DNA of 64,000 nt from Eretmocerus hayati (Eukaryota > Arthropoda > Insecta > Hymenoptera > Aphelinidae): positions 112,036,246 to 112,100,245 of the forward strand of contig CM056742.1 in the NCBI GenBank assembly GCA_029851415.1. Direction: 5' to 3'. Position 1 is the first letter of the stretch, and each line of letters begins with the position of its first letter. Both the position numbers and the translations under genes were made by a program. The notes beneath the pieces were generated by a model. It did no database searches, had not been told where the DNA came from, and worked only from the letters and a program-made list of their open reading frames with translations. This document shows, piece by piece, positions 45,416-57,654 of the stretch.

Positions 45416-47984
45416 TTTTGTACATTGACTCCTACAAAATAATAACAGTCTCCATCAAAATCATGCATCGCAACATGAGCACTCATATACTCATTTGATC
45501 AAAACGAGCTGGCCATTCGATACGTATTAGAATAGATCACCTACCTTGTAAACGAGTATAGGTTAGAACTGCTCCGCCACAAAAGCAGCTCGTAGTATTA
45601 AACAATGATGCAGCTAACGAGCTTCATTGTTCTTAGCTGCATAGTTCCCCACACAGTCGTGATTATTGGTTAATTGAAATAATATTCGTACAATCAACTA
45701 ATAATCAATACTGTACTGAAACTCAAGCCTAGCCTACTGTCACGGTCCGTGCCTCACGGAAAGCGTGCGTCTGTGTTCTGGCGAAATACACACAAACGCC
45801 GGTAGCCTAAGGTTGGACAACTTGTCCAACAATAGGAATACCCGTTCACATCTATGCCTATGTTTGGACATCAAATTTTCAAAAAACTGGACGATTATGA
45901 TCTAGGATATGCAACGGGATGACGGAATCGAAGCCTCAACAGTAATACTAAATGGAAATGAACGTTAGGAGAGAGGAGTTTTCTCATTATCTCTGCCTTC
46001 AAAGTTAGTCTTTGTCCACACCCAGGACGCAAAACGTGTCATTTAATTTTGGCGCCGCCCCCATTTTAGTATAGACATGCCGTTCAGATAATTATCATTC
46101 ATTTGATAACTCGAAAAATCATTCATAATCAATTTTGAGTGAAACATTCGAACTATATAGGCAAATCTCAGGTTTCGGGCGATTTTGGTTGGAAAATTCA
46201 AAGAATTCCAATTTGACAGGACTTTCCCGTGTGAATTTTTCTCGATAAAATAGAACTCGATACATATACAATGATATGATACTCGCTTAACCCATTTTGC
46301 AGCTTCGCCTCTGCGGTCGAATAACGGGAATTCACATGTATTTTAATGGGACCTCGTGTCACAATTATTCTAATAATCGCACTCCTTTGTGGGGATGGGG
46401 TAACTTTCGTGTCAGAAAAGTGAAAAGATGACGGTTCTAACAGTTCACAGGGCTGCCCAATGGTCTCTGTTACAAGATGAAGGTACGTCTTACCTACCAA
46501 ATTGTACGTTTTCGTGAATTCTTAACCCCCTTGCGCAGAGTTTATATAAGGGATTCCATGTTATTAGGACGAGTATACTCGGCTTTGTGCGCGGAGAGTT
46601 TTTTAAGCCTCGCATTACTCCTGGGATAGATTTATGATGGAGGCAATTTTCATTTACATTTTTGTTGAAGGAGAGATCAAATTACATATGGTTCTAGTCA
46701 CAACGAGGTCCTTGTTTCCTTGTCCCATGCAAAAAAAGAGATTTTTGCTTTTGAATTACGCGAAAACAATTCTTCATTTCGTCGTGACCACGATCACCAA
46801 AACTCGATGACATCAATGAGACTTGGCTAGATTTGTAGGTTTTTCCTTCCTCAATTAGATTCCGTTGCCAGGGTTTGATTCCTCTCATCGCTGTGGTCTC
46901 AAGATCGTGAGCAAGATCGGTTCTAAAAAATCGCAAAAATGTTGTGACACACCAGCAACTTTCATCAGCTCTGTTATCTCGATAAGAACAGCTTAGAGAA
47001 TACGATTCTCCAAAGTATAATCAATCACCCACCTAATCTCCAGGGTGGTTGATTGATCGCCCTGAACCCAAAAGCCAAGGCGTGGACTTGAAAATCGTTG
47101 TGACAGCCAAAAATCGAATTTGGTCCCATTACACATCTCTTAGCTTTGGTCCATAGCAAGATATGGACCTCAGAAGTATTCAAAAGTGTCAAAGATGAAC
47201 GGGTTTCCGAAATTTCCCATTGAAAATTCCCAGTTGCCGCAAACCATGGCACTCGCGATGTATGTCGAGAAAATATGTCGTAATCACAAAATTGACCGAA
47301 TTCTGAGATTCGCCCATACGCATGATTGCAAACCATTCCACGGGAGATTCATCGGCTCCTGGAGTGAGAGTATATTCAAGGTGTCCAAGTATTAGGGTAG
47401 GGGTGGCGAGTGTCCCAGAATTGGTAGTTTTACCTTAGACGACTTAACCGTGGGGTTATTTTCATTTTCACCCCAGCAATGGAATCACCTATCAATTTAA
47501 ATATGAGCTCTGGCAATATATGTTAGCTCGCGTGACGAGTCTACAAATGGATGAAGTGGATATGCGCTTAAAGTTAAAGTTAGCTGGTTCACTATAAGGC
47601 GGAATGACATATCTCCACTCTCAATTCCAGACTTCTGACTATCTACAGTACATTATTCACAATAGTCTCCAGTGAAAATTTGATTATTGATTCACTCTTC
47701 GATCAAAATCAGTTCCTCGTGGTCGTGTGATGATGCGAGTGTATAGCATTTCGTTCATCTGTTAGCACATCCTAATAGATTTTTCCACTGAAAACAACAT
47801 TTCAGATTAAGAACACTTGGGATTATGAGGGAATTATATGTCGAAGTACATTGAGGCATTGGTTTATTCGAAGTCACTGCGAGAATACTCGAAAACACAA
47901 GACACAATGCGAGTAGATTCAAACTTGTTTATCAACTTGTATAGACTCTTGATCAATTACACGACTCAGCAGAGATGCTCTAGC
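45416..47984. other. Interval without a recognised gene
   Basis: About 2.6 kb in which no domain-bearing frame or strong repeat was found. The part next to 45415 may be the 5' end of the pogo relic. A short phrase at about 46153-46182 (GGCAAATCTCAGGTTTCGGG) resembles one at about 12098-12125, too short to define a family. Confidence 0.3.
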
Positions 47985-48280
47985 GTCCGCGTCCATACAA
48001 GAAGTGAAGCTGACGGCGCCGCATCGTAGTTGTCAACACGGGCCTTGGTGACCAACAGATGACTCTCGTTCAAATCAATATTGCACTCGTCTAAGCACTC
48101 CAACAGTCACCCTGGTGGTAGAATTTTGACACACAAACAATCGATTCGCACTCAAAGAGGTGAAACTCCTCCAGAACCCGAAGCCTCGATGTAAATCCAG
48201 TTTTTGGCATTCTCTTGAGTTTCGTTGAGAAATTTCGCCTCATTTCTTTCGTTGAATCGACCGTAAGTGAATTTCCCGTC
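47985..48280 (-). pseudogene. Unidentified decayed coding sequence, left of the hAT insertion
   Basis: On the minus strand this continues the frame found at 54352-54142 across the hAT target duplication: KFTYGRFNERNEAKF, NAKNWIYIEASGSGG, then after frame changes ECESIVCVSKFYHQGDCW and DECNIDLNESHLLVTKARVD. No family recognised. Two or three frameshifts. Confidence 0.3.
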
Positions 48281-48494
48281 GTAAACAGGGTGTCTAGCGA
48301 TCCTGGAAAACCTGGAAATCCTGGAAATATCCTGGATTTTTTTTTCGCGGTTGGAAATCCTGGAAAAATGATCAAAATGTGCTAGAATCCTGGATTTTCG
48401 ATGAAATCCTGGAAAAATGAAATTTTACCGACGCTAAACAGCTCAAAACTGTCGCACGAGTGTAGGAGTCGAATAGTGGCTGCTTCATATCCTC

Positions 48495-48502
48495 TATATA
48501 TA
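48495..48502 (+). promoter_or_regulatory. TATA box, candidate promoter of the hAT-like transposase
   Basis: TATATATA lies about 210 bp inside the left end, on the strand of the transposase, followed by a GC-rich leader and a CT repeat (about 48590-48612). It is the only strong TATA motif noticed between the left end and the ORF. Inferred. Confidence 0.35.
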
Positions 48503-48854
48503 GAACGCGCTTAAGTGCGAGCTCGTTGTTTTTTTCTCCTCGCGTCGAACCTTCTGACCTGCGTGAAAACAGTGGACTAGAGGCGCGGGCTCTCTCTCTC
48601 TCTCTTTCTTTCTCTCGGCGGCCGTAATTTCACCCGCCTACAGTCTCGTTATTTCATCCGGTGAGCGACACTTAGATCTAATGTTTATGACTTTGGGCAT
48701 GAGCTTCGATGAGTGTCGCGCTATACAACGAGAACCCCAACACTCGATACTTCTGTCGCACCGAAACCAAGGCCTGAGTGCCCGTTCACAGAGTGCTCAG
48801 TTTTTAAAATAAAAATTCGTGATTCTAGGGGGTGTAACACTTCGTTCTCTCATA

Positions 48855-50416
48855 GTCCGGGCGCCCACGTATGCTCCCGTGGCCACTTTAAGCTCCACGC
48901 AGTAACTTGGGGTTTTCTTATGTATTTTGACTCGCTGAATCGATTTATCGAGGTTACCAGCTCGAATTCCTGTGACGTCATTAGTTATTAACAATTTTTA
49001 GTGAAAGATTAGGGTTTTTCGGCAATATCTTGGAAAATATGGATTTTCCGGGCAAAACTCATCAGGGCAAAGTTGTAGAGCAAAAAATTTTCCATAGAAA
49101 AGGTCCTCACGACTTTCCCGGGAAACCCAGTCCTCAGCCTGTAAACGCATGAAAAGCGTCCGGCGCGATTAACATGGGCTTATATGGGCGGGCATCGCTT
49201 CGCCTCTTAGATCGGATGTAGATCTGGATCTGGTGATTTTATTGAAGAGTAATTAAGTGCGTTTCAAAGAGGATGAAGTCCGCTCTATGCTGGTATCGAT
49301 AGGATTGAGATTAGTCTGGAGATTTCCGATTTCCCAGTGAAAGAGTGCAAAAATCAAGCCCCAGCCTTGGCGCGCGGGAGCAAGTCCGTGCGGTACACGT
49401 ACATTCATGGAGTTTATAAACTATCTTTTAGATATTCGGCGGCTGTTATCGTTATCGTGAACAAGTTTTCCCGGCTAACAAGAATTTCCACGGAAAATCC
49501 CTTGGAAAATTCACAGTCTCTCAGCATTGACAATGCGCACATGAACTCAAAGCACGCCAGTTTTGAGTATAATTGACCGTGCCAAAGTAATACTTTATAC
49601 TGCAAAATTTCCTAGAACTTGAGCATGAGCTAATTTCCCTCGGAAAACCTGCGGATGTTCACCTATGGTTGAGATGATCTTACTTTTCAAATATAAGAAC
49701 CGCTTTTCTTCGGTTTCATAACTTTGCCGCAACGGTGATGCTCAATGTGAATTTTCCGTGGAAATTGTTATCATTTGTTCCATGATCATTAGCAGGTGAA
49801 TTCTTGTTCATAAAGTATGATAACAGGCACCGAATAGCATTTGAAAGATAGTTCATAAACTCCATGAACGTACGTATACCGCACGGACTTGCTCCCGCGC
49901 GCCAAGGCTGGGGCTTGATTTTTGCACTCTTTCACTGGGAAATTGGAAATCTCCAAACTAATCTCAATCCTATCGATACCAGCATAGAGTGGATTTCATC
50001 CTCTTTGAAACGCACTAAATTACTCTTCAAAAAAATCACCAGATCCAGATCTACATCCGATCTAAGAGGCGAAGCGATGCCCGCCCATATAAGCCCATGT
50101 TAATCGCGCCGGACGCTTTTCATGCGTTTACAGGCTGAGGACTGGGTTTCCCGGGAAAGTCGTGAGGACATTTTCATGGGAAATTTTCTGCTCTACAACT
50201 TTGCCCTCATGAGTTTTGCCCGGAAAATGCATATTTTCCAAGATATAGCCGAAAACCCCTAATCTCGCACTAAAAATTGTTAATAACTAATGACGTCACA
50301 GGAATTCGAGCTGGTAACCTCGATAAATCGATTCAGCGGGTCAAAATACGCAAGAAAACCCCAAGTTACTGCGTGGAGCTTAAAGTGGCCACGGGAGCAT
50401 ACGTGGGCGCCCGGAC
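48855..50416. mobile_element. Foldback element nested in the hAT-like transposon
   Basis: GTCCGGGCGCCCACGTATGC at the left and GCATACGTGGGCGCCCGGAC at the right, TA on both sides (48853-48854, 50417-50418). Arms of about 586 bp (48855-49440 and about 49830-50416) are closely similar; the centre is AT-rich and lacks genes. It sits between the putative promoter and the transposase. Confidence 0.85.
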
Positions 50417-50419
50417 TAT

Positions 50420-51631
50420 CAGCAGTTTTTCTCATTATAAAGTCGATGTGCTCTGTGAACAGAACCGTATTCAAAATCGAGAATCGACACGACTCGCGCA
50501 GTCTTGGCTGTACGTAATCTCGTCAGTTGCTCGACGGAGTTGAAGGAGAACACTTCTCACGCGTCCAGAGAATACTTTTGTATATTTCACCCACGTGCAC
50601 ATAAATTGCGGAGGAATTCGAAGATTTTCATCACAACATCCCCCGACTGGATAAGTCGCTGGATAAGTGTGCAATTACTGCCCACGCCGTCTCAACAGTG
50701 ACTGTAAAACTCGTGCTTGGTGCATCAACTAGTACATCTGAAGTGGCTGTGGAATCCATTTTTTGGGTAAGTTATTCAATTCTTTTCATCATCATCGACC
50801 ATTGTCACTTCTAAATTGTGATTGTGACGTCCGTAGCTGACTCGCATATTTATGAGAACTTCCAGGTCATGGCAGAAATGCGCAAAAAATCACACTTACT
50901 CACGTCTATTCAAAACTTTTTCGTGATGCGCGCCTTGCATTGACTCGCAATCGCACTTAGTTGAGACGAATGATAAAAATGATTTTCCTTGAAAATGCTG
51001 TCATCCATCTCAATTTATCAGAACTTAACATAGTTACTGCTCAGTTTTTTAAAACACTCCAACCGAGTGAGGCCTGTAGGAGTAATGACTTTGTAACATG
51101 ACCTGTAACAAGTGCATCCAACTTTGACCTCATCTTCTCGCTAATATATCAGTGACTTGCGTGCGCTTATCAACCGCACGGTTAGTGTGCCTAATTACCC
51201 CCGCGCCCCGTACTCATTTTTTCTCAATGTATCTTTGGCCCATTTCGACACTTTCCAAGGTATAATATTATATTCGTTCACTCAAAAGCTCATTTTGAAA
51301 CCTTCAAGTATAGATAAGGTAAACGTCCATATCCAATAACTCTTGGCACATCTCTGCAAAGCCACAATAAAAGTTCGTCTCCGCGATGGCCAGAGCTTTC
51401 GAGAATACGGGAATGAATGGGATCGCACCTCGGCCCAGAGGTTAGTTAGACACAGCTACCTTATTCGATAGCTCTTTCCGGAATGCATTATCCTCTCATC
51501 GTGGCTTCAATGTTTCATTCCGTCACATTTAAGTGAATGAATATCTAAACACCGATTTTTCCAAAAACCGTATGCAAATTTAACGTAAGGATATTTTTCT
51601 GTCATCCATAGGAAAATTTTTCACTCGGAAG
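50420..51631 (+). other. 5' leader of the hAT-like transposase; possible intron
   Basis: No separate gene. A donor-like TTTTTTGG|GTAAGTTA at about 50766 and an acceptor-like TCCATAG at about 51611 could delimit an intron ending just before the ATG at 51632. Sequence before the donor is open in one frame (VTVKLVLGASTSTSEVAVES) but no family match was recognised. Confidence 0.3.
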
Positions 51632-53899
51632 ATGCCACAAAAACATGGGCTCAGCAGTTTTCAAGACGATTGGTTGGACCGGAAATTGAATCCTGATTTA
51701 TTCTGGGTGCAGAGAGCAAAATCAAAGCTCGATGCGACGTGCCGTTTCTGTAAGAAGACTTTTGATGTTTCAAACATGGGCAAGCCTTCCTTGGTTTCGC
51801 ACGCAAAAGGCAAGAAACACAATAAGTTGGTGGAAATTTTCCGCAAACAAAAGAAGGTCAAATTTTTTGAAACTCGAGATGAGCAAGGAGATGGAGTAAA
51901 TTCTAACGCTCAGCGTTGCAGTCCAAAAGAAACTCCAGTCCGTGGCCCCGTTTCACCATCTACTTCAGGTTCATCCCATCCAATAACTGAGTATGTAAAT
52001 AAAGAGGATGTCATCGATGCTGAGATATACTGGGCTCTCGATCACGTGTCCAATAAATCGTCGGTGCGCTCAGCATGTAAGTCATCCGATTTATTCCCAA
52101 AGATGTTTAAAGATAGTCAGATAGCACAGAAGTTTCAAATGCAAAAAGATAAATTATCTTACTCTATCACTTATGGATTGGGTCCTTATTTTCGGAATGA
52201 GCTTGTCGAATTTTTGAGACTACTCGATGTCTTCAACGTTGCATTTGATGAGAGTTTGAATAAAATTGCACAAAAGGGTCAGATGGACATTATGATCAGA
52301 TACTTCATTGGTGACCAAGTTCATACGCGATATTTTAGTTCAACTTTTTTAGGGCATGCAAAATCTGTTGATTTGTTGAAAGGATTTACAGCAGAATTTG
52401 AGCGACATAGAATTGATTTGGAACTAATGACACAACTATCCATGGATGGGCCCAATGTTAACAAAAAATTTCGGAGAGAGTTATGTGAGATTTTGAGCAG
52501 GTCTGACGACTCGCCTAAGTTGATTGATATTGGAACATGTATCCTTCACATAGTGAACAATTGTTACAGAAAAGGTCACAGCGAAGTAGACTGGAAGATA
52601 AATGAATTCTTGCGAGCATTGTATTACCTGTTTAAAGATTTCCCGACTCGTCGAGCTGATTTCATTCATTTCACTCTCACAAAACTCTTTGCTCTGAAAT
52701 TCTGCTTCATCAGGTGGTTAGAGAATGGTAAAGTGATGCAACGAGCACTTGCTATGATCGATCCAATGAAAGTATACATTGAAGGTGTTAAAAAAAATCC
52801 ACCAGAATCAAATAACTACCACAAAATCAAAGAGTTCTTGGAAGATGACTTTCTTAAAGCTAAGCTTTCATTCATGGTTTCGATTGATATGCAGATTCAG
52901 CCATTCTTGGTGAAATATCAGACTGTTAAGCCCATGGTACCATTTTTGATGAATGATTTGTATGACTTACTGAAACGGCTCATGGCTAGAGTGATAAAAC
53001 CGAAAGAAATGGCTGATATAAAGTGTGTGAAAGATCTTTTAAGTGTTGATCTAAACAATGGATCTCTTTTGCAGCCATTGAAGATGATAGATATAGGCTT
53101 CGCTGCTTCTCATGCGTTGGAAAATATTAAACCACAGCTGACGGAAAAAGAAATCTTGGCTTTCCGACTACAGTGTCAAAAATTCATTTTGGGCATTTGC
53201 AAAAAGTTTCAAAAAGACTCAAGCTTGTCTTATGAATTTGTTCGAGGTGCTAGTTGTTTGTCGCCGTTTGTTATGCAAAATCAATCTACGGCAGTGAATC
53301 GATTGAATATCGCATTGAAATATTTGGTGCGCATTTATAGACTCAAAGCCATTGAAGCTGACGAAGTAAAGAGAGAGTATTCTATTTTCCTCCAATCACC
53401 GCGTGTCCAGAGTGCGTTGAAACATTTTTCAGTAGATACTGATCGACTAGACTCTTTTCTATTTAAATTATTGCGAGAAGCGAAGGTTTCAGATGCTTTT
53501 CTAAAGTTTGTGAAATTGATCCTTTGTTTATATCATGGCAATGCTTCCGTTGAGAGGAGTTTTTCCTTTAATAAAGAGTTCCTTGTGGAGAATTTGAAGG
53601 AAGAAACTCTGGTTGCCCTGCGCAATGTGGACGACGCTATTCGCTTTATCGGAGGAGTCGATAAAATTGATATTACGAGTAAAATGAGAAAAGCTTTTCT
53701 GGGTGCACATAAGAATAGAAAAATGGTTCTTGATCAAAAGAGTGAGTCGGAGAAGAAAGATAAGGAGATGAAAAGAAGAGCAGCTGACGAAATTAGATGT
53801 TTAGAGCTAAAAAAGAGGCGCATTTGTGAAGAGCAGAATGAGAAACTTCAATTATTAGACGAACAATTGCGGGAGTGGCAAAAACTTTCAGGTGTATAG
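51632..53899 (+). CDS. hAT-like transposase, intact, 755 aa
   Basis: A cut-and-paste transposase acting on the 15-bp terminal repeats of this element. Residues 37-63 form a BED/C2H2-like zinc finger (C37, C40, H57, H63). A low-complexity serine/proline linker (about 100-125) follows. The RNase H-like core holds FDESLN with D206, SMDGPNVN with D272, a long helical insertion, and NASVERSFSFNKEFLVENLK with E641, which together give the DDE triad expected of hAT enzymes; the C-terminal block is the hAT dimerisation region. Residues about 715-752 are a charged coiled coil (KRRAADEIRCLELKKRR). No stop or frameshift. The first ATG is chosen because the finger lies 36 residues downstream. AATAAA follows at 53992. 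A promoter cut off by the nested foldback may limit expression. Confidence 0.85.
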   Translation: MPQKHGLSSFQDDWLDRKLNPDLFWVQRAKSKLDATCRFCKKTFDVSNMGKPSLVSHAKGKKHNKLVEIFRKQKKVKFFETRDEQGDGVNSNAQRCSPKETPVRGPVSPSTSGSSHPITEYVNKEDVIDAEIYWALDHVSNKSSVRSACKSSDLFPKMFKDSQIAQKFQMQKDKLSYSITYGLGPYFRNELVEFLRLLDVFNVAFDESLNKIAQKGQMDIMIRYFIGDQVHTRYFSSTFLGHAKSVDLLKGFTAEFERHRIDLELMTQLSMDGPNVNKKFRRELCEILSRSDDSPKLIDIGTCILHIVNNCYRKGHSEVDWKINEFLRALYYLFKDFPTRRADFIHFTLTKLFALKFCFIRWLENGKVMQRALAMIDPMKVYIEGVKKNPPESNNYHKIKEFLEDDFLKAKLSFMVSIDMQIQPFLVKYQTVKPMVPFLMNDLYDLLKRLMARVIKPKEMADIKCVKDLLSVDLNNGSLLQPLKMIDIGFAASHALENIKPQLTEKEILAFRLQCQKFILGICKKFQKDSSLSYEFVRGASCLSPFVMQNQSTAVNRLNIALKYLVRIYRLKAIEADEVKREYSIFLQSPRVQSALKHFSVDTDRLDSFLFKLLREAKVSDAFLKFVKLILCLYHGNASVERSFSFNKEFLVENLKEETLVALRNVDDAIRFIGGVDKIDITSKMRKAFLGAHKNRKMVLDQKSESEKKDKEMKRRAADEIRCLELKKRRICEEQNEKLQLLDEQLREWQKLSGV

Positions 53900-53991
53900 G
53901 TAGCATGTAAACAATACGGTAAACAATATATGCTTGTGAAAGTATTGTTAGAATGTTGAATGTTGCTTTCTCATTTTTGTCAAATTGAATG

Positions 53992-53997
53992 AATAAA
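53992..53997 (+). terminator. Polyadenylation signal AATAAA of the transposase gene
   Basis: Canonical AATAAA about 93 bp after the stop codon and before the right terminal repeat, on the coding strand. Confidence 0.5.
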
Positions 53998-54141
53998 ATT
54001 CTAATTTATTGACACCCCAAAAAATGTTGTGATTCATAGACCCTCCAAAAAAGTATCCTGGAAAAAATCACTTTTTAACCCTGGAAATCCTGGAAAAACC
54101 CTGGAATTTCATTCAGCCGTTTCGCTAGACACCCTGGTAAA

Positions 54142-54352
54142 GGTCTTTGGCGAGAAAGCATGGTGAATCGGCCCCCTCGTCAGACGTGGCCGCCGAAGTA
54201 ATTTTTCCCAAGGTTGCCTGTAAGTCGTACAGCACCTTGAAGGAGCTCTTGAAAAGTGCTAAGAATCGCTGTTCCATCAAATAAATCGCATTCAGACGCA
54301 TTTCAAAAAATCGATCTGAACATTCTTTGACGTATTCTTGGAACTTCGACAA
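54142..54352 (-). pseudogene. Unidentified decayed coding sequence, right of the hAT insertion
   Basis: An open minus-strand frame (MSKFQEYVKECSDRFFEMRL onward, through KITSAATSDEGADSPCFLAK) runs directly into the GTAAA target site and is continued on the other side of the element at 48280. Upstream, further readable peptide with several stops extends to about 54520. Unknown protein; the hAT element landed within it. Confidence 0.3.
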
Positions 54353-57043
54353 ATGGAAAAAACAATATTCGCATACCGATAACTTTTGATAATGGGCCCT
54401 GATAAGAATTCATGAGGAACGAAAATTGATTCGTGACCCAGTTGTCTTCATTTGAGGCGTTAGTCAATCACTTCATCGTGTATGCCTGGTCATTCTACAT
54501 CGAAAACCGTGTAAAAATATATCGTCTTCGGTGGTGAGTAGTCAAAAATGCAGAGAGTCACTTTACTCCTTCGAGATTCTTGTGGGATCTATTCGAGCAT
54601 CATTTCTGGATAATTTTCCAACAAGAATCAAAATATTTTGTCGAGTGTTTTTTTTTAATCAGTTCTTCGAAATTTTGATTGTCAGAGTCATCTCAATTAC
54701 GTATATTAGATAACTTCCTCAGTGTTCAGCGTTGCGATTCTGAGATGATTACTAAACTACATCTGTTGTACACGAATTCAACCAATTGCTCTTCCATTGT
54801 AGTGGAATCTACTTCCAGAAGTGATTAGATGCAAGTAGGTGGCTACTATAGTAGCTCTATAGAGATGTAATTTTCTTGCTTGAGTTTTGGATGATCTGGA
54901 ACCAAACGTTTGAAACGTATCTGTGGAATCAGCAAGACATAAATTTATTGTCATTACGACCATGAAGGAGTCATAGAAGATCTCCTCCCCCCTCACTCCA
55001 CTTTTTCCAAAAGTATAACTTGGCGAGTATGGCCATCCTTTCCCCCTATCACTTCATCTGGGATCAAAAATTGAATTTCAACTCTTGAGGGTCATGAAAT
55101 CAGGGGAAACATGTTGAGTAACTATTTAGCAAAATTTAGCAAAATTTAAACATGAAACAAATGGGTAGAAAATGAAAATATTAATTTCAACGCTTGAGAG
55201 TCGTGAGATCAAGAAAAGTATGTCGAGTAATTGTTTTGCAAAATCTGAACGTGAAACGCATGGAAAAGGATTGATTACATTACGATTTGACTTTCTCGGT
55301 AATTTTGACTCAACTTGAGATTCTCACCATCTCCTTCGTCTATGAAATGTAATGAAAATAATTCATTCAGACCATTGAGAAGAAAAGGAAACCAGAAAAT
55401 TCAATCTAGCATTGATCGGTTTAGTTTAAAATTCAGTAGAGATGGTGAGTAACTCAAGATGAACATGTTTTGATCATGAACAAAGAAAATTCTGGAGAAG
55501 GACAACTTTGTATTTTTGATAGCAAGACTCTTGAAATTAGTTCATGGAATTGATTTGAGTTGATGCGAAGACTCCTAACCCATTTGTGATGGTGCTTGCA
55601 AGAGAAAATTTTTGGATCACGAGGAATTTCTAGATTGTGAAAATTCCCCAAATGATGAACCACATCCACTCTTCAGCAAGAGAGCATACTAAATATCAAA
55701 GTGAATAGCTAATAACTAATTGATGAATGAAACATAGAATTATGACACTACATCTATTGTCCAACATTTTCCAAGGACCAAAAACTGAAACAAATTCCAT
55801 GTAGCACATTGGTAATTCATAACACATCAAGAAGTTGGAGCAATTCGTGCGAACTCATTCTGAGGGAAATGAAGGTTCAGTAGCATTATGTGATATGTGT
55901 TTGAATGATCCTCAACATACTTCCAGATAGATGATGTACGGATCCAGTCTGTTTAGTGATTGACAACTCAAGTAATAATTTTTTCAATTTGAACTTACCA
56001 CTTCCCACCAAGAGCGTAAAAGTGCCTTTCTTTCTTCATAATACTCTTGATGAAACAGGTGAACCCTGTACAACTTTCTCATCCTATTCAGAATTTAGTG
56101 CCAAGAAAATAAAATCCATATACCATATGAGAGTGAGAGTCTAGCTGAGACTTTTGGGTTAGAGTATTACGCAATGGACATATGATATTCAAAAGTAATA
56201 ACCAGAGCAACACCAAATATCAGTGCTTATATATCACAACGACTGTTCTTGGACAGTCGTCAATTGACTGACCTGTCTCACAACATCTAGATGTGAGAGA
56301 CGATCCCTCTTAATGTGTTGGACATTGACAGGTCTACGAAAAGCAACACAAAGGATATTCTATTGGTCGCACTCTTCTTCAACTAGAGTGGTTTATCAAA
56401 TTTTCTTTGAGATGCACAATTTTTCACAGTTGGGTTTCTCTGAAGTCTTGAGGAAACTGAAAGTCAATACACGGCTGAAATGTAGAATGACACTGGCACT
56501 CATTTTTCCTCACGATCAAATCCTAAATTCTCCAAATATTTTTGAAGATCAATTCTTGACACTGCACAACAGCGAGAAAAACACACTTTGGTTTTTGGCC
56601 TATTATTCTTATGTCACTCCAGACAAGAAAACCCACAACAATAAATGGCTCTTATTCCCTCAACAATGAGAGCTGATTGCTACAAGCTCGCTGCAGGCGG
56701 TGCTACGATTGGCTTTCAATCTCTGTTGTTATCTTTACATAATATTATCAAAATAGTCAAAAAAGTTACATGTTACTGTAACAACATGTCACTGCTGGAG
56801 CGGAATAACGCCGTCTGCTACACATGCGGCTGCATCAAAACATCACCCGTGTTCTCGCGGTCGATCGTCCCGCGTGGTCGACCCCAACAATCGATTGTGT
56901 TCGACTTCGAGTGTCTTGACGCGGCTGGAATCTTGACGCGAAAAAATTGGGAAGGGTCGAAATTAGTGAGTAAGATATTTTGGCACTAAACGCTGTCACC
57001 GGCGAAATGACTTGCCAATATCCTTGTTGAGGATCGAAATAAC
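54353..57043. other. Interval without a recognised gene
   Basis: About 2.7 kb. Open frames at 56313-56669 and 56645-56989 lack recognisable domains. A GC-richer patch at 56810-56950 stands out. Nothing else firm. Confidence 0.3.
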
Positions 57044-57075
57044 GGGTTCAGAGGGAATGAGACCCTCCTGAACCC
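57044..57075. repeat. Hairpin, 12-13 bp stem
   Basis: GGGTTCAGAGGG pairs with CCCTCCTGAACCC with one bulged base and a 7-base loop. Confidence 0.6.
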
Positions 57076-57137
57076 AGAAAAGCATGAAATAAGTAAGTTC
57101 GAAAGAATGTGTGAGGTTAAAACGGCCCAACTCAGCG

Positions 57138-57237
57138 TATATAAGGCACGGCAGCCTTGCGCGCGCTCTCTCTCTCTCTCTTTTTCACATGTTCTTCTCT
57201 TTCATATACTCGCCAGCAAGGCGCTGCCGCGCCTTTT
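57138..57237. repeat. Short GC-rich inverted repeat with TATATAAG at one edge and a CT tract
   Basis: AAGGCACGGCAGCCTTGCGCG (57143-57163) pairs with the complement of CGCCAGCAAGGCGCTGCCGCG (57211-57231) with mismatches. Between them is a (CT)n tract. TATATAAG at 57138-57145 could be a promoter element but no gene follows, so a MITE is more likely. Confidence 0.5.
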
Positions 57238-57654
57238 GATTAGGTCAGATCACGAAGGATAGAATTTATCCACTGAAATGTAATAACCAACATGTTGACT
57301 TCCTTGTCTCAACGTAACAGTATTGACAGAGACTTCTACTCATGGAACTGTTATTTCGAAAGAAAAATTCAGCTCTGACACTTTCTTTGAGAGGGTGTTG
57401 TAATCCTGACTCAACCATGCAGCCCATCGAGTAGTTGAGTTATTATTGTAAAACTGCAACGCTAAATCCTAAGGAACTTGACTAATAAACGTCTTCTATA
57501 TAACTCAGTTAATGAAAAATGTCACGAGTTTAGTTGCGGAAGAATGGCTCAACACAACATTTTGAATCTTGTTGTGTAATGATTCAGAAATTATGTTGAA
57601 AATGATCTTGAATCTCGCAGGACAGGAAACCCATCAATAAGAGTCAGTTCAGTA

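Larger units (their letters stand above)
48286..54136 (+). mobile_element. hAT-like transposon with intact transposase, both ends and 5-bp duplication
   Basis: The left end CAGGGTGTCTAGCGA and right end TCGCTAGACACCCTG are exact 15-bp inverted repeats, with GTAAA directly outside each (48281-48285, 54137-54141). Subterminal regions at both ends are filled with TCCTGGAAA words. The 5.85-kb length includes a 1.56-kb foldback inserted at 48855-50416. A 5-bp duplication differs from the 8 bp of classical hAT elements and fits the less common hAT groups with 5-bp duplications; the hAT assignment rests on the transposase. Confidence 0.85.

Noticed and set aside
46153..46182. Shared phrase with 12098-12125, read as a dispersed repeat family
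   Set aside because: Similarity is only about 25-30 bp and does not extend on either side.
57138..57145. TATATAAG as a promoter
   Set aside because: No gene follows on the plus strand; it lies at the edge of a short inverted repeat.
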